The notes below the pieces were generated by a model. That model worked only from the letters and a program-made list of their open reading frames with translations. It had not been told where the DNA came from and made no database searches. A stretch of DNA of 64,000 nucleotides from Paralithodes platypus (taxonomy: Eukaryota > Arthropoda > Malacostraca > Decapoda > Lithodidae), in the NCBI GenBank assembly GCA_032716605.1, contig CM064517.1:22291276-22355275 (forward strand). The letters run 5' to 3'. This document shows positions 56,751 through 64,000 of this stretch, in pieces (the first letter of the stretch is position 1; the number at the start of each line of letters is the position of its first letter). Position numbers and translations under genes: made by a program.

Positions 56751-56977
56751 CCCTTTCACGCTCATATGACGCAGAGGTTGCCAGATTAGCAATAAGAAAT
56801 AAAGTTCTCTCACTCTTATAATTACCTCTCCAAAATTAGTTTTCTCCCCACAGCTAACTCAAAGACAACTGCAGAGGTTATAGTAACTAAACTAAAGGTT
56901 TCTAAATACCCCTGATGGTAACAAAGGCTTTAAAGTATCCCTAATAGGCTCAAAATCGCGTCATATGTCGGAGAGGG
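56751..56977. mobile_element. TTAA MITE family C, intact
   Basis: TTAA at 56747-56750 and 56978-56981. Ends CCCTTTCACGCTCATATGACGC and ATGTCGGAGAGGG. 227 bp, near-identical to 44228-44453. Confidence 0.92.
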
Positions 56978-57531
56978 TTAAAATAAAGTCTGTGTGGTAA
57001 GTAATCTTCTCATAATATGTATTCATACGTATTTTCCTCATAATATGTATTTATTGGATGTATTTGGGGTGAAATGGGTACTTGAGGGGTGACTGGACAA
57101 ATTTAGAACCTACTGTAGGCCTAGGCCTAACAGTTTTCCCATGATAAGAACAATGTCCCAATCTACAGTATTTATAATGCACCTAAGTTTTATGGTTAGG
57201 ACTGTTATTTAGCCATGTCTACATTATTATTTACAATACTGTACATAAGATTTAGGCCTACTTTATGTAGCAGGCTGGGAAATTAGGTATAGCCCGGCAG
57301 CCCGGACTGGCCTGAACATGTAGCCGGGCTAGTGATTTTCAACGTAAGTCTGCCCGGCAATTGCCCGGGAGACAAATGAATTGTTTGTAATACTTCCTTA
57401 CATAATGCTTCAATAAAATAAATAATAGTAAACATATAATATCAAATTATTCAAATACCGATATATAATGTATGTACGAAATAATTGCTGCGGCAACCAA
57501 CCAACGTTACTCGGTGTGCGGTGACCCTTAA

Positions 57532-58012
57532 CCCTCTCACCACGGAAGGGCTCTTGAACGCCCATAAAAAAGCATATAACAGGTACCCGGAAGGCCTCTT
57601 GAACGCCCAGTGGTTGAAAGCCTGTTGAGCTTCGTGTGCGAGGCGTCGGTCCGACGCATGTAAACAACAGCCGGCTGGACCGACGCCCTGCATCTCCGGC
57701 CACAAGAAGGAGAGCGTCGCTTGTTCGTGTGTGCCTGTATGTTGTTGTTAAGTATCGAAAAGTGGTGTAAAGTGGCTGTTTTGGCCATAAAGTTATCTCC
57801 AATGAAATCATCATCACAGCTCAACCAGTTGAATTAGAGAGCTCTACTTAATGCCATTCTACAGGTAAATAACACAGCTACGCTTGGGGATGCGCGGGAA
57901 TGCGGGAAGCAGTCTGATTAACGAATATACGGTAGCCTAGCCTAGACGTTTTTCGGCCAAAACACCCGGGTTTCGAGGAATATATATATAATACATAGCC
58001 GGGGCTGGAGGG
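57532..58012. mobile_element. TTAA MITE family B, inverted
   Basis: TTAA at 57528-57531 and 58013-58016. Almost the exact reverse complement of 46380-46864, including the paired subterminal CTCTTGAACGCCCA repeats. Open frames within it are not genes. Confidence 0.93.
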
Positions 58013-59645
58013 TTAAGTAAACAGTAAACAGCTGATCGGTTGTCGAATACTATACTGTCAATATTGATTTTTATCGGATACAATAACATAAACAAGTTCA
58101 ATAAATAGATAAATATAACAAAAACAGGAAAATTGAAACAAGTTAGGCTAAATTTTTGCAGTGTAAATCCTATAATTAGGCCTACATGGCCTAAGATGTG
58201 TTGTTATTGCTTTGCCGTGAATTTCGTAATGTTACTAACTTGAATTGAATTGGGGATACTTGTTAAGCTTGTAGATGGTGTTGGTGGCATAGTTGTTGGT
58301 CTGTGGTCAATATGTTATACGATAATTAATGTAAATCGATAAATGCTGGTTGGGGGTAGCATATTGGCATCGTCTGCACCTAAGCATGTCTCCACTTCAT
58401 CGATATTGGCATGCATTTTGATTATTTTTTCTATTTTTCCCAAGTTTATTGTAATTAATTATTATCTTCAAAAAATCAGGCAATGGGGATTTTTGGATTA
58501 TCAGTATTCGAATTATCAGATGTTTTGAAACAGACAAACAAATCTTCCTTAAGTCAGTGGTGTGGTTTCATATTCAGTATAGCCGTAAACCGTAATACAT
58601 CAATGATGAAGTATGAATTTGTAATGTGATTCAATTAAAATATGACATAGACTAAGGCTACCTGTTCCTAGAAATGTTTTTCACCTTATCCAATATACAT
58701 CAATAATGAACTATGAATTTGTAATGTGATTCAATACAAATATGGGACAGATTAAGGCTGCCTGTTACTAGAAATGTTTTTAGCCTTATCCAATTTATAT
58801 ATTTAAATACGGCTATAGACGTGAAGTCTATTATTGGAGAGTGTAGGCACCAGCTGTCGAGCAGGGCAGTACCCAGAGGAGGCCACATAGCCATATGATG
58901 AGTTACTGGAACGTGGTGACAAAACAAAGCCATACCAAAGGAACTGTAAAAGGAATATTCATAAGATAATTTAAATTAAATATAACCTACTTTATATTGG
59001 AGTGAGGGGATAAAGTGGTATTGCCGTATTCCAAGGAAGAGAAGGGGAGGGAGAGTGGAGAACAAACGTTTAAATTGAAAAGACCTGCGCATCCCGGAAT
59101 GGGAGAGGTTTAATTAGGTTATTAAATGGAAACCTTTTATGTCCTTCTTTTATATTCAATGTTTTTACCATCAACGTGCCATAGAAAATATTAGTGTTAT
59201 TTCCAAAACATTAGTGATGCAAAACTTAATAAGTACTGTGGAGATAAAATAGGCAATGTATAGAAGCTGGTGGCATGTTTGTGAATGTACAGTATGTGGT
59301 ACTTAACGAGTGAAATTCTTTAAAATATATCAGGGCAAGTAAAAAACTGTCAGGGCAAGTAAGTTTCAGAAGTCACTAGCCCGGGGCAAGTAGATCCTCA
59401 TCACTAATTTCTCAGCCTGTTATGTAGACAAAAAACATGTTTTCATAGGCTAAAACTGGGAAAAAGTGCAACTTTTAGCATGAGCACAAAACCGATTATA
59501 ATTTTCCCCATAAGAACAGTGCCCCGATCTTGGCGCCATTTATGCGGAACCGATTAGGAGTGAGGATGGGGGCTCCACTGTACAGAATAAAGATTAGAAC
59601 GCTAAAGTTGGGTATTTTTCTCATCCTATTGTTGATTTGTTAGTG

Positions 59646-59692
59646 GCTTGATATTGTCACGAATGTCCCCCTACAGACTTGAGATATCAAGC
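59646..59692 (+). other. conserved hairpin, copy 3
   Basis: Arms GCTTGATAT (59646-59654) and ATATCAAGC (59684-59692) pair perfectly; the loop holds ACGAATGTCCCCCTACAG. It lies about 30 bp from MITE A, as copy 1 lies about 40 bp from another MITE A. Confidence 0.7.
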
Positions 59693-59722
59693 ATATCATC
59701 AATGATGAACTAATAAATTATA

Positions 59723-60202
59723 GGTTAGAGTCCCGGAGGGAAGGAAAACCTAATATTTAGTAGTGGCCCCGGAATCATTGACGATTCTGGCCCTCCGTTC
59801 CATCCCCTTCCCATTCGTTGATGTTTTAAGTAATCTTGATATATCAGTGAAGGAAGAATGGCGGTGAGCGGATCAGAGTCTGTAGGCAAGCCCACACGGG
59901 AAAACATCCACAAGTTGGTAAGCTTGGTTTTAGCAGTTCTAATTTTAATTTATTTTAATTTTTAATTTTTTTATGAAGTTTTTTCGTAGTGAGCTCCCGA
60001 TCATTAAGACGATTCCATAAGAGAATTACCGTACCCTTACGATGTAGATCTCTCTCTCTCTCTCTCTCTCTCTGTGGAGGGTGTTTCAAACAGCTGACGC
60101 AAGAGTTCAAAGAGTGCCATTACTGTATAAGGCATATCGTCAATGATTCCGGGGCCACTACTAATTATTAGGGTTTCCTTCTTCCCTCCGGGACTCAAAA
60201 CT
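59723..60202. mobile_element. MITE family A, complete copy
   Basis: Inverse termini: GAGTCCCGGAGGGAAGGAAA ... TAGTAGTGGCCCCGGAATC at the left and its complement at 60138-60202. The interior has TTTTTTCGTAGTGAGCTCCC and a (TC)n run (60048-60073). Same architecture as 1555-2040. Confidence 0.88.
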
Positions 60203-60323
60203 ATAATTAGTATCGTTCTTAATACCAACAACCCCCAAATGGAATTAATGAAAGCATGTGATCCTCCATGGATTCAAACCCAGGAAATCACATACAAGTT
60301 GTAAATATTTGTAAACTTGTTAC

Positions 60324-60429
60324 CTTTCTGTGGTGATGGGTCATGTATAACTGAAGACTCCTTGCTGCTGATACAGGGAGCCTCGGGCATACAGTGCAAC
60401 AACGCACGGGTAGAACTCTCATCAAATAC
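60324..60429 (-). CDS. host gene exon, candidate BUB1/BUBR1-like checkpoint protein (upstream exon)
   Basis: This 106-nt exon has minus-strand acceptor TAATGTTTCAG|GTATTTGATG and donor CACAGAAAG|GTAACAAG. It starts in phase 0 and ends in phase 1, exactly complementary to the exon at 24048-24268. It encodes VFDESSTRALLHCMPEAPC, then a Ser-rich SSVIHDPSPQK. V-F-D-E followed by Ser-rich sequence is compatible with the low-complexity middle of checkpoint pseudokinases/kinases but is not diagnostic alone. No repeats overlap it and it is free of stops in this frame. Upstream exons are not seen before the window end. Confidence 0.5.
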
Positions 60430-60744
60430 CTGAAACATTACATAAACATTATTAAAGCCTACCTTCACTAGGAGAGCTGTTTTTAAATTATTCTGATCTG
60501 GCATGCCATAGCCTTATAACAATAGACCAGCATAGCTGCCAATGGGCCGATAGTAATGCAAGAACTTCAATACGTTGTCAGAATCAAGTACTGTACCTGC
60601 ACCAGTATACAGTATACTATACACATACAGTATTACAAAGATTTTGTATCAATATATGTTGTTAATTATAAAAACTTGGTATGTATATGATGCACAGTTA
60701 CAGTAGATTCCTAAATTTCCATTAAGTAACGGGAAAGTGGTTGC

Positions 60745-61190
60745 TAATGGATTAAATTTACTGGTAGCTTGGATAAAACAGACTATAGTGTGTGATATGT
60801 GCCTAAGCAGAGTTCCTGTGCGAAAGAAAGTACAATTGCCAAAAAGGAAAATATGGTTGTTAGAAAAAGAGGAGTACAGAGACAGGCTCCACAATAAAAT
60901 GATGGAAATTGAAAGTGTGGGTGCTAGGTCAGCTATTGTTGAAGGTCAATGGAAATTTATAGAACGCAGCCTCCTTGATCTGTGGTAAAACAAAAGGGCC
61001 ATCCAGACAAACTTTCCTGGTGGTGGAACAACCATGTAGAAGCTGCAGTTAGAGAGAAGAAAAAATGTTTCAAAGTATTGAAGGAAGGTGGCAGGAGGGA
61101 AGAATACCGGGCCACCAAACGTAATGCTAGAAAGGAGGTTTACAGGCCAAAAGAAAGCCATACAGGATAGTGTGATAGAACAAGTTTGAA
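60745..61190 (+). pseudogene. LINE ORF2 linker fragment (between endonuclease and RT)
   Basis: The plus strand reads RKIWLLEKEEYRDRLHNKM, EGQWKFIERSLLDLW, then (shifted) KGHPDKLSWWWNNHVEAAVR and YRATKRNARKEVYR. The Trp-rich WWWN plus Arg/Lys helix is the segment preceding RT in a common arthropod LINE type. A shift at about 60985 and truncation on both sides make it a relic. The LINE at 62640-63973 carries the next segment of the same kind of ORF but on the other strand. Confidence 0.7.
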
Positions 61191-61194
61191 GCAC

Positions 61195-61195
61195 A

Positions 61196-61256
<61 letters not shown>
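61195..61256. repeat. (AAT)n microsatellite
   Basis: About 20 AAT/ATA units directly after the LINE fragment. Bases 61257-61584 have (AATT)n at 61420-61438 and nothing else recognisable. Confidence 0.97.
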
Positions 61257-61584
61257 GGATTTTAAAATTAGTTAAGAGTGTGAAGGACTCTAGCAAAGGT
61301 GTTGTGGGTGTACAATACAGACCCAAGGAACATGATTACTTCCACAAGCACAATTAATATGGAAGATAGGTAATGTACTAGACTGCAAACTGAGACAACA
61401 CACCACAATATCTTGGATGTTAATTAATTAATTAATTAAAAGTTTGTTTAACCAGACCACTGAGTCTAGAACAAGACTCTCACAGGGCTGGCCTTCTTGG
61501 ATACCTTGGATGTTGAATGACAGGGAAGGTAGAAAGTGTAACATCTGGGCACACTGATGGAGATCTGGTTACATACATAACATT

Positions 61585-62353
61585 TTAAAACTGAGTGCTC
61601 CACACATATGTGCAGTTTGTCTCTTGTCCTAATGGCGGCGTTCCAGGCAACCCTGTTAACCTGTTAAATGCGAATTAGACCTAGGGGCTAGGGTAGTTAT
61701 TTGTGCATTTCTAGCCTTGGATTCTGACAGAATTTGTTATATTTACAATATAGAGCATTATTTGTTTTCAGTATGCTTTTATTTTACATATATGATGTAT
61801 ATATGAACCTTCAAGAGTGCTAAAATAAGTTGGAAAAGTATTTGGGTGGTGAAAAACGAAGATATTGGCCACCCGGTCATAATCTCAGGCTTGAGAGAGC
61901 CACAGGCAACCCTCCCCTCTCGCTGTCTGTGAGTCAACTGAGGCAAGCGGGCGGTGTCTGGGTGTTATATAACGATCTTTTATGCAACCCACTTGTGCTA
62001 CATTATTGCGGGAGAGAAAAATAACCGATAAATGATGAAAATAAGAGGAAAAATAGGTGATAATTGAGGAGGGGGGAATAAGGTGGGGAAGGAGGGGAGG
62101 GGGGGGGTGTGAGAAACACATGGATGAGTACTAGAGGGGAATTATCTCACCTAAAGACAAATTCCTTTGTTTTGATAGCCCCTGGCATGTTTTGGAAGGC
62201 TTTTTTTATGGTCCTGCTTCCGTGAGGCCTATCGCGTTCGCTATGGTAAGCCTTCCGTGAGGCCTATCGCGCTTGCCGGGTTAAGGGCTGCTTCACTTGT
62301 CAAGTTTTTTAATTTGAGATCGGCACGTATAGTCCGATCCCAGGTCTTCCTCG
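61585..62353. repeat. dispersed repeat D, split by MITE E
   Basis: Left part 61585-61659 and right part 62281-62353 are contiguous in the intact copy at 20492-20657. The split falls precisely at CCTG|TTAA|GGGC. Confidence 0.9.
61660..62280. mobile_element. TTAA MITE family E at a proven insertion site
   Basis: TTAA at 61656-61659 and 62281-62284. Shares GACCTAGGGGCTAGGGTAG, ATATTGGCCACCCGGTCATAA and the two CTTCCGTGAGGCCTATCGCG blocks with 18103-18746. G-rich runs at about 62068-62108. No ORF. Confidence 0.93.
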
Positions 62354-62639
62354 TTCCACCCCTTGGTGCAGCTCCCTCCACAATCACAGACCTGCATTTT
62401 TTCACCCAATTTTGTTAATTCATTCTCTCCACATATCCATACCATCCCAGTCTACATGTATGCATTGGTGATGGGCTGGTCTATCAGAGTGAGAACTGAG
62501 CGATCTTTGCCATACTCTGACTGTTACTTTTACTTATATATTTTCTAGATCTCAAGTGACAGCGTCTCTTCCGTGGATTGACCTCCAAATCTGCCAACAT
62601 AGAGGTTGACAGATTGGAAGCCAAAGCGTCGCATTTTCC

Positions 62640-63973
62640 CTTTGCCCCTCAACTTTCTCTTCATCATTGCTGAGGGGCACAGGGCCATGGGTGGGTCTTT
62701 GGTTTCCCGGGCGTTTCCGCACCCTCCTCAGCTCCCCGCCAATGAGTGGCTTCGGTCACCCAGGTTTTATTGTGGTAGGCAGGGAGGGTTCTGTGGGGGC
62801 GCTCGGTTATGGCCTTGGCCTTGCTCGGGGCCTTGGGGCTGTTTGGCCAGGCAGCCTGGGGAACAGCAACAACAACAAAACTGGTAAGCATCACCAAGCT
62901 AATACTCTTTATACCTAAACGTCTCCTCAGCTCATCATTTGTTATTCTGTCCTGCAGCCTGGCCCCACACATCCATCTCACCATTCTCATCTCATTACGT
63001 TTCATTCTGTTAACATCCTCTACTTTAACGGCCCATGTTTCTGAGGCATACATCATTGCAATTCTAACACATGAGGCATACACCTTTCCCTTCAGGGGGG
63101 GTGGAGGCATTCTTTTCATGGTCAGAATTGGCAGCAGTTCTCTGAACTTCCCCCAGCCACATCTAATTCTAGCGACAGTAGCCCACTGCACAACATCTCT
63201 AGGCACCCTGTCAAAGGCCTTCTCCAGGTCTACAAACACAAAGTAAAGATCCCTGCCTTTTAGAAAGTATCTTTCCTGTATCTGCCTGACTATGAAGATA
63301 CCATCGGTTGTACCACGTCCTGGCATAAAACCAAACTGCATATCATCAATGGAGATGCTTTGCCTGATCAAACCCTCAAAGACTCTCACAGACCTTCATG
63401 ATTTGGTCAAGCATTTTCAGCCCCATATAATTATCTCTATCCAGCGCATCCCCTTTTCCTTTGTGTATATTTACTATTACACTTTTGTGCCAATCCTCGG
63501 GGATTTTCTCATCTTTAATAATGGTGTTTATCAACTCAGTGACTAAGTTGACACCAGTCTCCCTTGAGGCTTTTATCATCTCAGCGACAATGTCAGAGCA
63601 CCCTGGAGCTTTACCGTCCTTCATTTCATTGATTGCGTCGCTCACTACAGCTGGTGCTATCAAAGGAGGGGTCCAGATATTGTTTTTTCGATATTAAGCT
63701 GTTCCTTATCCCATTCAAACTCTACATTTAGCAATCGTTCATAGTGTGCCTTCCATGCTTCTCTGATTTAATTTCTGCATACACAATCTTCCCATTATCA
63801 TTTCTAACACACTGTTCACCTATAATATCCCTACTGTCATTTTTAACTTGCCTAGCTAGGTTGAAGATCCCATTGGGATTGTCAGTGTTACACACTTGTT
63901 TGAGGACCAGGTCCTTAATGCCTTTTTTAGCATTGTCACTCACTCTTTTGGCAGTTCGTTTACATACATACAT
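62640..63973 (-). pseudogene. LINE reverse transcriptase with palm deletion
   Basis: The minus strand from 63973: NGIFNLARQVKNDSRDIIGE, then 63663 AINEMKDGKAPGCSDIVAEM, IPEDWHKSVIVNIHKGKGD, then FGFMPGRGTTDGIFIVRQ and FVDLEKAFDRVPRDVVQWA (first catalytic Asp). This runs straight into LTMKRMPPPPLKGKVYASC and MMYASETWAVKVEDVNRMKR, so the YADD palm block is missing. The 3' untranslated tail (62885-62640) has AATGAGTGGCTTCGG and CCCGGGCGTTTCC on the plus strand. Frameshifts near 63690 and 63385. The element probably continues past the window. Confidence 0.82.
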
Positions 63974-64000
63974 ACATCATAACATTTTAAGACTGAGTGT

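Larger units (their letters stand above)
56191..59582. mobile_element. large non-autonomous element with GGAGCCCCCATC ends
   Basis: Left GGAGCCCCCATCTTCGCC (56189) and right GGATGGGGGCTCCACTGTA (59564-59582) are inverse. The first few bases of the left TIR seem lost to the LINE. The interior holds a region related to 51957-54698, two TTAA MITEs, and 58017-59560 without any gene I can recognise (58655 and 58715 share a ~60-bp TATGAATTTGTAATGTGATT repeat). Confidence 0.65.
24269..60323 (-). other. inferred 36-kb intron filled with nested transposons
   Basis: The donor G|GTAAC at 60323 and acceptor CTGTAG| at 24269 bound the intron if the two exons belong to one transcript. The joining codon would be G+CA (Ala). 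All elements between these points are intronic under this reading. Confidence 0.5.

Overview
This is eukaryotic, transposon-dominated genomic DNA. It looks like an arthropod, and probably a decapod crustacean: it combines DIRS-type tyrosine-recombinase retrotransposons, large piggyBac elements with swarms of TTAA-flanked MITEs, CR1/L2-like LINEs ending in short tandem repeats, mariner-type MITEs and many microsatellites. The taxon is inferred from this repertoire, not proven. No prokaryotic gene or operon is present.

Region by region (base coordinates): 1-805 is the tail of a DIRS-like element. 1555-2040 is a complete long-TIR MITE. 2581 to about 8650 is a minus-strand DIRS-like element whose reverse-transcriptase core is deleted. 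A 100-N gap lies at 12043-12142. The 5.96 kb before it (6084-12042) and the 6.10 kb after it (12143-18240) are the same sequence apart from small indels, so this is almost certainly an unmerged contig overlap rather than a biological duplication. 18.1-24.0 kb holds MITEs, LINE fragments and simple repeats.

Two short minus-strand blocks look like ordinary host exons: 60324-60429 and 24048-24268. Both have canonical splice signals and their reading phases join perfectly. The inferred 36,055-bp intron between them contains nearly all the transposons of the right two thirds of the window. The encoded peptide has a P-T-V-x-T-(K/R)-x-A-L box that resembles BUB1/BUBR1 spindle-checkpoint proteins, so this is tentatively a checkpoint gene.

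Inside that intron is a Russian-doll array. A plus-strand DIRS-like element (about 26.8-46.1 kb; Gag, RT-RNase H, tyrosine recombinase) is split by a 6.26 kb piggyBac element (which itself contains a LINE), a mariner-type MITE, a CR1-like LINE (which contains a minus-strand LINE that contains a MITE, plus a second LINE 3' end) and several TTAA MITEs. Downstream are a second piggyBac (46266-51821), a mariner-type element carrying a LINE (51957-54698), and a further large non-autonomous element (56.2-59.6 kb). Most insertion points can be read to the base because the interrupted reading frames rejoin across TTAA or TA target duplications.

Nearly every transposon gene carries frameshifts or stops. 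Near the contig ends some of these may be sequencing errors. No complete autonomous element survives, although long stretches of catalytic domain are intact: piggyBac DDD, LINE endonuclease and YADD/FADD motifs, and the DIRS recombinase R-HxxR-Y set.
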